Shown: piece by piece, positions 25,001 through 36,672 of the stretch
How the letters are laid out: each line of letters starts with the position of its first letter
Numbering within the stretch: position 1 is the stretch's first letter
NCBI RefSeq assembly: GCF_905171765.1
Contig: NC_053397.1
Coordinates: 2,870,946-2,934,945 of the forward strand
DNA: 64,000 nucleotides
Origin: Bufo bufo
Taxonomy: Eukaryota > Chordata > Amphibia > Anura > Bufonidae
Direction: 5' to 3'
The notes under the pieces: generated by a model
Database searches by the model: none
Seen by the model: the letters and a program-made list of their open reading frames with translations, nothing else
What the model was told of the DNA's origin: nothing
Program-made: the position numbers and the translations under genes

Positions 25001-26225
25001 ATTCACCTGTCCCGGTTCACGCAGAGCATGCCTGGGGACTTAGTATTATTCACCTGTGCCGGTTCACGCAGAGCATGCCTGGGGACTTAGTATTATTCAC
25101 CTGTCCCGGTTCACGCAGAGCATGCCTGGGGACTTAGTATTATTCACCTGTCCCGGTTCACGCAGAGCATGCTTGGGGACTTAGTATTATTCACCTGTCC
25201 CGGTTCACGCAGAGCATGCATGGGGACTTAGTATTATTCACCTGTCCCGGTTCACGCAGAGCATGCCTGGGGACTTAGTATTATTCACCTGTCCCGGTTC
25301 ACGCAGAGCATGCCTGGGGACTTAGTATTATTCACCTGTCCCGGTTCACGCAGAGCATGCCTGGGGACTTAGTATTATTCACCTGTCCCGGTTCACGCAG
25401 AGCATGCCTGGGGACTTAGTATTATTCACCTGTCCCGGTTCACGCAGAGCATGCCTGGGAACTTAGTATTATTCACCTGTCCCGGTTCACGCAGAGCATG
25501 CCTGGGGACTTAGTATTATTCACCTGTCCCGGTTCACGCAGAGCATGCCTGGGGACTTAGTATTATTCACCTGTCCCGGTTCACGCAGAGCATGCCTGGG
25601 GACTTAGTATTATTCACCTGTCCCGGTTCACGCAGAGCATGCCTGGGGACTTAGTATTATTCACCTGTCCCGGTTCACGCAGAGCATGCCTGGGGACTTA
25701 GTATTATTCACCTGTCCCGGTTCACGCAGAGCATGCCTGGGAACTTAGTATTATTCACCTGTCCCGGTTCACGCAGAGCATGCCTGGGGACTTAGTATTA
25801 TTCACCTGTCCCGGTTCACGCAGAGCATGCATGGGGACTTAGTATTATTCACCTGTCCCGGTTCACGCAGAGCATGCCTGGGGACTTAGTATTATTCACC
25901 TGTCCCGGTTCACGCAGAGCATGCCTGGGGACTTAGTATTATTCACCTGTCCCGGTTCACGCAGAGCATGCTTGGGGACTTAGTATTATTCACCTGTCCC
26001 GGTTCACGCAGAGCATGCCTGGGGACTTAGTATTATTCACCTGTCCCGGTTCACGCAGAGCATGCCTGGGGACTTAGTATTATTCACCTGTCCCGGTTCA
26101 CGCAGAGCATGCATGGGGACTTAGTATTATTCACCTGTCCCGGTTCACGCAGAGCATGCCTGGGGACTTAGTATTATTCACCTGTCCCGGTTCACGCAGA
26201 GCATGCCTGGGGACTTAGTATTATT
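7026..26225. repeat. 47-bp satellite array, about 19.2 kb (~408 copies)
   Basis: The unit contains GCATGCCTGGGGACTTAG, then TATTATTCACCTGTCCC and GGTTCACGCAGA. The 47-bp period is confirmed by the phase returning exactly after 47 lines of 60 bases (for example 12001 and 14821). The middle is almost invariant over several kb. Variants (CTTGGGG, CCCAGTTCAC, CACGTAG, GGGAACTT) collect towards both edges. A few units are 46 bp (near 11590, 15538, 22775). All frames contain stops, so it is noncoding. Left-side blocks repeat as higher-order units: the CCCAGTT variant recurs at 7624, 8752 and 9504, i.e. 24 and 16 units apart. Confidence 0.98.
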
Positions 26226-27018
26226 GAGTATCTACTAACGGCATATATGAGGGCTGTAACTCATTACTCTATTGAGGGTTACCGCTAGTTCTTACTGTGT
26301 ATATGACAGCTTGCTTAATGTTATTATTCCTTCTATCCTCTTTTTCTAGGGGGGACGTATATTCTTCCTTTTCCTCCAGGTAAGTTAACCCTTTAGTTTC
26401 TATTCACTAATAGTCTTCCTGTATTCATTGGGGTATAATACACAGTAAACAATTAATATTGTTTTATCGCTTCCAATAAAGGAAAGTAAAGAGACGAATC
26501 CCTATTTACGGGAGTTTTTAAATACTGTTCACTAGATAAATGCCGTGAATGAGAATCCCTCACTTAAACCTTGTGGACTCACGGTCTTCAGCCTATGTAT
26601 CCGCCTCGCTCTGTAGCAGTTTTTTGTCAAGATTCCCTCCTCTGGGTCCAAGAGATATTTTTCTATGCCCCAGAATCGTAATACGGCGCTCTTATTATTG
26701 TGGACGTACTCAATGTGTCCGGCTATTGCTGTATCTTTGCCTGTTTCGCTGGTGCCCAGATGTCCTGAGATTCGACGGCGCAGTTCCTGTATGGTTTTGC
26801 CCACATAGAGCTTTGGGCACGGGCAGGAGGCCAGGTAGACCCCCCTGTGTTATACAGGTGATCAGTTGTCTTATCTCATACTCTTGTTTATCCACAGGGT
26901 TGATGTACTTTTTAATGCGAGGGACATACTTACAGAAAGAACAGTCCCCGCATGGTGATGAGCCACGGTATTTCTCTGCTATTTTGCCAGATTTAGCCTC
27001 AGGCTATTTGAATTATAT
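26226..27018 (-). mobile_element. Penelope-like element remnant, 3' coding part and downstream
   Basis: On the minus strand this holds the end of a Penelope-like ORF (see the pseudogene entry), followed by about 300 bp of AT-rich noncoding DNA reaching the 47-bp array. Its outer edge meets the 30-bp satellite at 27019, so the element is 5'-truncated there. No other gene is visible. Confidence 0.7.
26532..27018 (-). pseudogene. Penelope-like element ORF, GIY-YIG endonuclease domain (truncated, frameshifted)
   Basis: Penelope-like retroelements encode a reverse transcriptase fused to a C-terminal GIY-YIG endonuclease that nicks the target. Only the C-terminal part is present. Reading from 27018 down, there is a Cys cluster (CGDCSFCKYVPRIKKY), then ITCITQ, then GVYLASCPCPKLYVGKT, which supplies the GIY and YIG strands as GVY and YVG, then RRRISGH with the catalytic-type Arg, RFWGIEK with the Glu, and a terminal PQGLSEGF. 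The two parts lie in different frames: a run of six C at 26840-26845 marks a one-base frameshift just before GVY. The stop is at 26532. The RT domain is absent, cut off by the satellite at 27019. Identification rests on motif order and spacing and is fairly secure. Confidence 0.8.
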
Positions 27019-30000
27019 CCCCAGTAATAGTAATGCCCCCATTAGTGCCCCCAGTAATAGTAATGCCCCCATTAGTGCCCCCAGTAATAGTAATGCCCCC
27101 CATTAGTGCCCCCAGTAATAGTAATGCCTCCATTAGTGCCCCCATTAGTGCCCCCAGTAATAGTAATGCCCCCATTGCCCTCCAGTATTAGTAGCACCCC
27201 CCAGAATTGATAATGCTCCCATTAGTGCCCCCAGTAATAGTAATGCCCCCATTAGTGCCCCCAGTAATAGTAATGCCCCCATTAGTGCCCCCAGTAATAG
27301 TAATGCCTCTATTAGTGCCCCCAGTAATAGTAATGCCTCCATTAGTGCCCCCAGTAATAGTAATGCCCCCAATGTGCCCCCTGTAATAGTATTGCCTCCA
27401 TTAGTGCCCCCCAGTAATAGTAATGCCCCATTAGTGCCCCCAGTAATAGTAATGCCCCCATTAGTGCCCCCTGTAATAGTAATGCCTCCATTAGTGCCCC
27501 CCAGTAATAGTAATGCCCCATTAGTGCCCCCCAGTAATAGTAATGCCCCATTAGTGCCCCCCAGTAATAGTAATGCCCCCATTAGGGCCCCCTAGTAATA
27601 ATAATGCTTCCATTAGTGCCCCCCAGTAATAGTAATGCCTCCATTAGTGCCCCCAGTAATAGTAATGCCCCCATTGCCCTCCAGTATTAGTAGCACCCCC
27701 CAGAATTGATAATGCTCCCATTAGTGCCCCCAGTAATAGTAATGCCCCATTAGTGCCCCCCAGTAATAGTAATGCCCCATTAGTGCCCCCAGTAATAGTA
27801 ATGCCCCCATTAGTGCCCCCAGTAATAGTAATGCCCCATTAGTGCCCCCCAGTAATAGTAATGCCCCCATTAGTGCCCCCCAGTAATAGTAATGCCCCCA
27901 TTAGTGCCCCCAGTAATAGTAATGCCCCATTAGTGCCCCCAGTAATAGTAATGCCCCACTAGTGGCCCCAGTAATAGTAATGCCCTATTAGGGCCCCCAG
28001 TAATAGTAATGCCCCATTAGTGCCCCCAGTAATAGTAATGCCCCATTAGTGCCCTCAGTAATAGTAATGCCCCCATTAGTGCCCCCAGTAATAGTAATGC
28101 CCCCATTAGTGCCCCCAGTAATAGTAATGCCTCTATTAGTGCCCCCAGTAATAGTTATGCCTCCATTAGTGCCCCCAGTAATAGTAATGCCCCCAATGTG
28201 CCCCCTGTAATAGTATTGCCTCCATTAGTGCCCCCCAGTAATAGTAATGCCCCATTAGTGCCCCCAGTAATAGTAATGCCCCCATTAGTGCCCCCTGTAA
28301 TAGTAATGCCTCCATTAGTGCCCCCCAGTAATAGTAATGCCCCATTAGTGCCCCCCAGTAATAGTAATGCCCCCATTAGGGCCCCCTAGTAATAATAATG
28401 CTTCCATTAGTGCCCCCCAGTAATAGTAATGCCTCCATTAGTGCCCCATTAGTGCCCCCAGTAATAGTAATGCCCCATTAGTGCCCCCCAGTAATAGTAA
28501 TGCCCCATTAGTGCCCCCAGTAATAGTAATGCCCCATTAGTGCCCCCAGTAATAGTAATGCCCCATTAGTGCCCCCAGTAATAGTAATGCCCCTAATGTG
28601 CCCCCTGTAATAGTATTGCCTCCATTAGTGCCCCCCAGTAATAGTAATGCCCCATTAGTGCCCCCAGTAATAGTAATGCCCCATTAGTGCCCCCAGTAAT
28701 AGTAATGCCCCCAATGTGCCCCCTGTAATAGTATTGCCTCCATTAGTGCCCCCCAGTAATAGTAATGCCCCATTAGTGCCCCCAGTAATAGTAATGCCCC
28801 CATTAGTGCCCACTATAATAGTAATGCCTCCATTAGTGCCCCCCAGTAATAGTAATGCCCCATTAGTGCCCCCCAGTAATAGTAATGCCCCCATTAGGGC
28901 CCCCTAGTAATAATAATGCTTCCATTAGTGCCCCCAGTAATAGTAATGCCTCCATTAGTGCCCCCATTAGTTCCCCCAGTAATAATAATGCCCCCATTGC
29001 CCTCCAGTATTAGTAGCACCCCCCAGAATTGATAATGCTCCCATTAGTGCCCCCAGTAATAGTAATGCCCCATTAGTGCCCCCCAGTAATAGTAATGCCC
29101 CATTAGTGCCCCCAGTAATAGTAATGCCCCATTAGTGCCCCCAGTAATAGTAATGCCCCATTAGTGCCCCCAGTAATAGTAATGCCCCATTAGTGCCCCC
29201 AGTAACAGTAATGCCCCTAATGTGCCCCCTGTAATAGTATTGCCTCCATTAGTGCCCCCCAGTAATAGTAATGCCCCATTAGTGCCCCCAGTAATAGTAA
29301 TGCCCCCATTAGTGCCCCTGTAATAGTAATGCCTCCATTAGTGCCCCCCAGTAATAGTAATGCCCCATTAGTGCCCCCCAGTAATAGTAATGCCTCCATT
29401 AGTGCCCCCATTAGTGCCCCCAGTAATAGTAATGCCCCCATTGCCCTCCAGTATTAGTAGCACCCCCCAGAATTGATAATGCTCCCATTAGTGCCCCCAG
29501 TAATAGTAATGCCCCATTAGTGCCCCCCAGTAATAGTAATGCCCCATTAGTGCCCCCAGTAATAGTAATGCCCCCATTAGTGCCCCCAGTAATAGTAATG
29601 CCCCATTAGTGCCCCCCAGTAATAGTAATGCCCCCATTAGTGCCCCCCAGTAATAGTAATGCCCCCATTAGTGCCCCCAGTAATAGTAATGCCCCATTAG
29701 TGCCCCCAGTAATAGTAATGCCCCACTAGTGGCCCCAGTAATAGTAATGCCCTATTAGGGCCCCCAGTAATAGTAATGCCCCATTAGTGCCCCCAGTAAT
29801 AGTAATGCCCCATTAGTGCCCTCAGTAATAGTAATGCCCCCATTAGTGCCCCCAGTAATAGTAATGCCCCCATTAGTGCCCCCAGTAATAGTAATGCCTC
29901 TATTAGTGCCCCCAGTAATAGTTATGCCTCCATTAGTGCCCCCAGTAATAGTAATGCCCCCAATGTGCCCCCTGTAATAGTATTGCCTCCATTAGTGCCC

Positions 30001-33000
30001 CCCAGTAATAGTAATGCCCCATTAGTGCCCCCAGTAATAGTAATGCCCCCATTAGTGCCCCCTGTAATAGTAATGCCTCCATTAGTGCCCCCCAGTAATA
30101 GTAATGCCCCATTAGTGCCCCCCAGTAATAGTAATGCCCCCATTAGGGCCCCCTAGTAATAATAATGCTTCCATTAGTGCCCCCCAGTAATAGTAATGCC
30201 TCCATTAGTGCCCCATTAGTGCCCCCAGTAATAGTAATGCCCCATTAGTGCCCCCCAGTAATAGTAATGCCCCATTAGTGCCCCCAGTAATAGTAATGCC
30301 CCATTAGTGCCCCCAGTAATAGTAATGCCCCATTAGTGCCCCCAGTAATAGTAATGCCCCTAATGTGCCCCCTGTAATAGAATTGCCTCCATTAGTGCCC
30401 CCCAGTAATAGTAATGCCCCATTAGTGCCCCCAGTAATAGTAATGCCCCATTAGTGCCCCCAGTAATAGTAATGCCCCCAATGTGCCCCCTGTAATAGTA
30501 TTGCCTCCATTAGTGCCCCCCAGTAATAGTAATGCCCCATTAGTGCCCCCAGTAATAGTAATGCCCCCATTAGTGCCCACTATAATAGTAATGCCTCCAT
30601 TAGTGCCCCCCAGTAATAGTAATGCCCCATTAGTGCCCCCCAGTAATAGTAATGCCCCCATTAGGGCCCCCTAGTAATAATAATGCTTCCATTAGTGCCC
30701 CCAGTAATAGTAATGCCTCCATTAGTGCCCCCATTAGTTCCCCCAGTAATAATAATGCCCCCATTGCCCTCCAGTATTAGTAGCACCCCCCAGAATTGAT
30801 AATGCTCCCATTAGTGCCCCCAGTAATAGTAATGCCCCATTAGTGCCCCCCAGTAATAGTAATGCCCCATTAGTGCCCCCAGTAATAGTAATGCCCCATT
30901 AGTGCCCCCAGTAATAGTAATGCCCCATTAGTGCCCCCAGTAATAGTAATGCCCCATTAGTGCCCCCAGTAACAGTAATGCCCCTAATGTGCCCCCTGTA
31001 ATAGTATTGCCTCCATTAGTGCCCCCCAGTAATAGTAATGCCCCATTAGTGCCCCCAGTAATAGTAATGCCCCCATTAGTGCCCCTGTAATAGTAATGCC
31101 TCCATTAGTGCCCCCCAGTAATAGTAATGCCCCATTAGTGCCCCCCAGTAATAGTAATGCCTCCATTAGTGCCCCCATTAGTGCCCCCAGTAATAGTAAT
31201 GCCCCCATTGCCCTCCAGTATTAGTAGCACCCCCCAGAATTGATAATGCTCCCATTAGTGCCCCCAGTAAAAGTAATGCCCCCATTAGTGCCGAAGTAAT
31301 AATAATGCCCCCATTAGTGCCCCCAGTAATAGTAATGCCACCATTAGTGCCCCCAGTAATAGTAATGCCCCATTAGTCCCCCCAGTAATAGTAATGCCAC
31401 CATTAGTGCCCCCAGTAATAGTAATGCCCCATTAGTGCCCCCAGTAATAGTAATGCCCCATTAGTGCCCCCAGTAATAGTAATGCCCCATTAGTGCCCCC
31501 CAGTAATAGTAATGCCCCATTAGTGCCCCCCAGTAATAGTAATGCCCCATTAGTGCCTCCAGTAATAGTAATGCCCCATTAGTGCCCCCAGTAATAGTAA
31601 TGCCCCCAATGTGCCCCCTGTAATAGTATTGCCTCCATTAGTGCCCCCCAGTAATAGTAATGCCCCATTAGTGCCCCCAGTAATAGTAATGCCCCCATTA
31701 GTGCCCCCTGTAATAGTAATGCCTCCATTAGTGCCCCCCAGTAATACTAATGCCCCATTAGTGCCCCCCAGTAATAGTAATGCCCCCATTAGGACCCCCT
31801 AGTAATAATAATGCTTCCATTAGTGCCCCCCAGTAATAGTAATGCCTCCATTAGTGCCCCCATTAGTGCCCCCAGTAATAGTAATGCCCCCATTGCCCTC
31901 CAGTGTTAGTAGCACCCCCCAGAATTGATAATGCTCCCATTAGTGCCCCCAGTAATAGTAATGCCCCCATTAGTGCCCCCAGTAATATTAATGCCTCCAT
32001 TAGTGCCCCCAGTAATAGTAATGCCTCCATTAGTGCCCCCAGTAATAGTAATGCCCCCATTAGTGCCCCCAGTAATAGTAATGCCCCCATAGCCCTCCAG
32101 TAATAGTAATGCCCCCATTAGGGCCCCCTAGTAATAATAATGCTTCCATTAGTGCCCCCCAGTAATAGTAATGCCTCCATTAGTGCCCCCATTAGTGCCC
32201 CCAGTAATAGTAATGCCCCCATTGCCCTCCAGTATTAGTAGCACCCCCCAGAATTGATAATGCTCCCATTAGTGCCCCCAGTAATAGTAATGCCCCCATT
32301 AGTGCCCCCAGTAATATTAATGCCCCCATTAGTGCCCCCAGTAATAATAATGCCCCCATTAGTGCCCCCCAGTAATAGTAATGCCTCCATTAGTGCCCCC
32401 CAGTAATAGTAATGCCTCCATTAGTGCCCCCAGTAATAGTAATGCCCCCATTAGTGCCCCCAGTAATAGTAATGCCTCCATTAGTGCCCCCAGTAATAGT
32501 AATGCCCCCATTAGTGCCCCCAGTAATAGTAATGCCCCCATAGCCCTCCAGTAATAGTAATGCCCCCATTAGGGCCCCCCAGTAATAGTATTGCTCCCAT
32601 TAGTGCCCCCCAGTAATAGTAATGCCTCCATTAGTGCCCCCATTAGTGCCCCCAGTAATAGTAATGCCCCCATTGCCCTCCAGTATTAGTAGCACCCCCC
32701 AGAATTGATAATGCTCCCATTAGTGCCCCCAGTAATAGTAATGCCCCCATTAGTGCCCCCAGTAATATTAATGCCCCCATTAGTGCCCCCAGTAATAATA
32801 ATGCCCCCATTAGTGCCCCCCAGTAATAGTAATGCCTCCATTAGTGCCCCCCAGTAATAGTAATGCCTCCATTAGTGCCCCCAGTAATAGTAATGCCTCC
32901 ATTAGTGCCCCCAGTAATAGTAATGCCCCCATTAGTGCCCCCAGGAATAGTAATGCCCCCATTAGTGCCCCCAGTAATAGTATTGCTCCCATTAGTGCCC

Positions 33001-33412
33001 CCAGTAATAGTAATGCCCCCATTAGTGCCCCCAGTAATATTAATGCCCCCATTAGTGCCCCCAGTAATAGTAATGCCCCCATTAGTGCCCCCCAGTAATA
33101 GTAATGCCTCCATTAGTGCCCCCCAGTAATAGTAATGCCTCCATTAGTGCCCCCAGTAATAGTAATGCCCCCATTAGTGCCCCCAGGAATAGTAATGCCC
33201 CCATTAGTGCCCCCAGTAATAGTATTGCTCCCATTAGTGCCCCCAGTAATAGTAATGCCCCCATTAGTGCCCCCCAGTAATAGTAATGCCTCCATTAGTG
33301 CCCCCCAGTAATAGTAATGCCTCCATTAGTGCCCCCAGTAATAGTAATGCCCCCATTGCCCTCCAGTAGTAGTAGCACCCCCCAGAATTGATAATGCTCC
33401 CATTAGTGCCCC
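27019..33412. repeat. 30-bp satellite, tract 3
   Basis: The same satellite as tracts 1 and 2, here with unit lengths of 28-31 bp. A marker segment (CAGAATTGATAATGCTCCC) recurs about ten times and divides the array into higher-order blocks. No gene is present; open frames of 60-145 codons are repeat products. Confidence 0.95.
27690..31223. repeat. Tandem duplication of a 1,767-bp block inside tract 3
   Basis: About 27690-29456 and 29457-31223 are the same sequence offset by exactly 1,767 bp. Unusual variants, such as the CCCACTATAATAG and GTAACAGTAATG units, occur in both. One clear difference is GTAATAGTATTG (28609) against GTAATAGAATTG (30376). Confidence 0.85.
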
Positions 33413-33433
33413 CTGGTATAAAGAAGCCCTCCC

Positions 33434-33578
33434 CTCCTACATTTGCTCGCACCGCGGTGAACGCCCCCTGCTGACTGGAGGACAGGACCTGTGAGGCGTC
33501 ATCACGCTGGAGCGCCGGTCCTGTCCTCCAGTCAACAGGGGGCGTTCACCGCGGTGCGAGCAAATTTAGGAGGGGTTT
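33434..33578. mobile_element. Hairpin (foldback) element, copy 1
   Basis: Two arms of about 55-60 bp are reverse complements: one begins CCTACATTTGCTCGCACCGC, the other ends GGTGCGAGCAAATTTAGGAG. They surround a short centre with GAGGCGTCATCACGCTGG. It is followed by a T run. This is MITE-like; no clear target duplication was found. Confidence 0.65.
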
Positions 33579-34062
33579 TTTTTTTTTTTAACACAAGGGG
33601 GGACGGGAGTTAAAGGCTGCACTAATGAGCGCCCCACATTGGAAGCCTCATCAGTAACAGTCCTTATAGGAAAATACCGGCACGGGCTCTAAAATACCGG
33701 CTTGGCTGGTGAGTTAGTGGCCCAGGCGCTGTACCCCGCGGCAGTGTGCGATATACTGCTGTATAGTGCCATGTATGGATGGCACGGCCGGGCACCGACC
33801 ACCATCAGGCAGGAGCCCCCAGAACCAGGGTGGGCCTTCTTTTCACTGGACGGCCCAAGGGAGCAACGGAATGAGGAAAGGGACTGTGGATGACTGACAG
33901 CCGGAGCCACTACCACTCCCATCCTCCACTTAGGCTCCTCCTGGGCCGGTGCACAGGTAGCTCCTGGAGCTCATCCGTCTTGCCCTTTGACAGGATGACA
34001 GCGGACTTGCCGCCATGAATTGCGCACTACGGCCCCTGACGAAGCGTTCCCTGTGGGATCTG
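33579..34062. other. Single-copy-like spacer, copy 1 (no gene recognised)
   Basis: This holds a poly-T run, then about 450 bp of moderately GC-rich DNA. It is repeated at 36673-37157 with near identity. Short open frames are present in both copies on both strands, but none resembles a known protein. I see nothing else in it. Confidence 0.6.
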
Positions 34063-36325
34063 CCAAAATGTCAGCGTCTCACTGACCCCAGTGCTGGGTA
34101 TACCCCGCCAAAATGTCAGCGTCTCACTGACCCCAGTGCTGGGTATACCCCGCCAAAATGTCAGCGTCTCACCGACCCCAGTGCTGGGTATACCCGCCAA
34201 AATGTCAGCGTCTCTCCGACCCCAGTGCTGGGTATACCGCCACAAAATGTCAGCGTCTCTCCGACCCCAGTGCTAGGTATACCCCGCCAAAATGTCAGCG
34301 TCTCACCGACCCCAGTGCTGGGTATACCCGCCAAAATGTCAGCGTCTCTCCGACCCCAGTGCTAGGTATACCCCGCCAAAATGTCAGCGTCTCACCGACT
34401 CCAGTGCTGGGTATACCCGCCAAAATGTCAGCGTCTCTCCGACCCCAGTGCTAGGTATACCCCGCCAAAATGTCAGCGTCTCTCCGACCCCAGTGCTAGG
34501 TATACCCCGCCAAAATGTCAGCGTCTCACCGACTCCAGTGCTGGGTATACCCGCCAAAATGTCAGCGTCTCTCCGACCCCAGTGCTAGGTATACCCGCCA
34601 AAATGTCAGCGTCTCACTGACCCCAGTGCTGGGTATACCCCGCCAAAATGTCAGCGTCTCACCGACCCCAGTGCTGGGTATACCCGCCAAAATGTCAGCG
34701 TCTCTCCGACCCCAGTGCTAGGTATACCCCGCCAAAATGTCAGCGTCTCTCCGACCCCAGTGCTAGGTATACCCGCCAAAATGTCAGCGTCTCACCGACC
34801 CCAGTGCTGGGTATACCTCGCCAAAATATCAGCATCTCTCCGACCCCAGTGCTGGGTATACCCCGCCAAAATGTCAGCGTCTCACCGACCCCAGTGCTGG
34901 GTATACCCCGCCAAAATGTCAGCGTCTCTCCGACCCCAGTGCTGGGTATACCTCGCCAAAATGTCAGCGTCTCTCCGACCCCAGTGCTGGGTATACCTCG
35001 CCAAAATGTCAGCGTCTCTCCGACCCCAGTGCTGGGTATACCTCGCCAAAATGTCAGCGTCTCTCCGACCCCAGTGCTGGATATACCGCCACAAAATGTC
35101 AGCGTCTCTCCGACCCCAGTGCTGGGTATACCGCCACAAAATGTCAGGGTCTCACCGACTCCAGTGCTGGGTATACCCCGCCAAAATGTCAGCGTCTCTC
35201 CGACCCCAGTGCTGGGTATACTGCCACAAAATGTCAGCGTCTCTCCGACCCCAGTGCTAGGTATACCCCGCCAAAATGTCAGCGTCTCACCGACCCCAGT
35301 GCTGGGTATACCCCGCCAAAATGTCAGCGTCTCTCCGACCCCAGTGCTGGGTATACCGCCACAAAATGTCAGCGTTTCACCGACCCCAGTGCTGGGTATA
35401 CCGCCACAAAATGTCAGGGTCTCACCGACTCCAGTGCTGGGTATACCGCTACAAAATGTCAGGGTCTCACCGACTCCAGTGCTGGGTATACCCCGCCAAA
35501 ATGTCAGCGTCTCTCCGACCCCAGTGCTGGGTATACTGCCACAAAATGTCAGCGTCTCTCCGACCCCAGTGCTAGGTATACCCCGCCAAAATGTCAGCGT
35601 CTCACCGACCCCAGTGCTGGGTATACCCCGCCAAAATGTCAGCGTCTCTCCGACCCCAGTGCTGGGTATACCGCCACAAAATGTCAGGGTCTCTCCGACC
35701 CCAGTGCTAGGTATACCCCGCCAAAATGTCAGCGTCTCTCCGACCCCAGTGCTAGGTATACCCCGCCAAAATGTCAGCGTCTCTCCGACCCCAGTGCTGG
35801 GTATACTGCCACAAAATGTCAGCGTCTCTCCGACCCCAGTGCTAGGTATACCCCGCCAAAATGTCAGCGTCTCTCCGACCCCAGTGCTAGGTATACCCCG
35901 CCAAAATGTCAGCGTCTCTCCGACCCCAGTGCTAGGTATACCCCGCCAAAATGTCAGCGTCTCTCCGACCCCAGTGCTGGGTATACCGCCACAAAATGTC
36001 AGCGTCTCTCCGACCCCAGTGCTGGGTATACCGCCACAAAATGTCAGGGTCTCACCGACCCCAGTGCTGGGTATACCCCGCCAAAATGTCAGCGTCTCTC
36101 CGACCCCAGTGCTGGGTATACCTCGCCAAAATGTCAGGGTCTCACCGACCCCAGTGCTGGGTATACCGCCACAAAATGTCAGCGTCTCACCGATCCCAGT
36201 GCTGGGTATACCTCGCCAAAATGTCAGGGTCTCAACGACCCCAGTGCTGGGTATACCCGCCAAAATGTCAGCGTCTCACCGACCCCAGTGCTGGGTATAC
36301 CCGCCAAAATGTCAGCGTCTCACCG
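34063..36325. repeat. 45-bp minisatellite, array A (~50 copies)
   Basis: The unit contains CAAAATGTCAGCGTCTCTCC and GACCCCAGTGCTGGGTATAC; units are 44 or 45 bp (CCCGC or CCGC at the end). CCCAG and CTGGG form a small hairpin and GTATAC is palindromic. Because 45 is a multiple of three, frames of more than 500 codons stay open on both strands (15-residue repeat NVSVSPTPVLGIP and others). These have no family similarity and lack unique flanking domains, so I do not call them genes. Confidence 0.93.
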
Positions 36326-36505
36326 ATAATAACCAGTAATAGTAATGCCTCCATTAGTGCCCCCCAGTAATAGTAATGCCTCCATTAGTGCCCCCCAGTA
36401 ATAGTAATGCCTCCATTAGTGCCCCCAGTAATAGTAATGCCCCCATTGCCCTCCAGTAGTAGTAGCACCCCCCAGAATTGATAATGCTCCCATTAGTGCC
36501 CCCTG
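36326..36505. repeat. 30-bp satellite fragment between the two duplicated blocks
   Basis: About six units of the 30-bp satellite, including the marker CAGAATTGATAATGCTCCC, join array A to the second hairpin element. This equals the end of tract 3 (near 33270-33412) and marks the duplication boundary. Confidence 0.9.
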
Positions 36506-36528
36506 GTATAAAGAAGCCCTCCCCTCCT

Positions 36529-36672
36529 ACATTTGCTCGCACCGCGGTGAACGCCCCCTGCTGACTGGAGGACAGGACCTGTGAGGCGTCATCACGCTGG
36601 ATCGCCGGTCCTGTCCTCCAGTCAACAGGGGGCGTTCACCGCGGTGCGAGCAAATTTAGGAGGGTTTTTTTT
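36529..36672. mobile_element. Hairpin (foldback) element, copy 2
   Basis: Copy of 33434-33578 with the same reverse-complementary arms. It differs in the centre (GGATCGCC instead of GGAGCGCC) and has a longer following T run, which changes the offset between the duplicated blocks from about 3,090 to 3,095 bp. Confidence 0.65.

Noticed and set aside
7026..26225. CRISPR-like array
   Set aside because: Repeats are contiguous 47-bp units without unique spacers, and the surroundings are eukaryotic.
7026..26225. tRNA B-box-like GGTTCACGC, as in a tRNA-derived satellite
   Set aside because: No A box or tRNA fold in the 47-bp unit; the match is partial.
5884..27034. A 14-bp target duplication (CCCCAGTAATAGTA) around the Penelope block
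   Set aside because: The same words occur in every satellite unit, so a true duplication cannot be told from the repeat.
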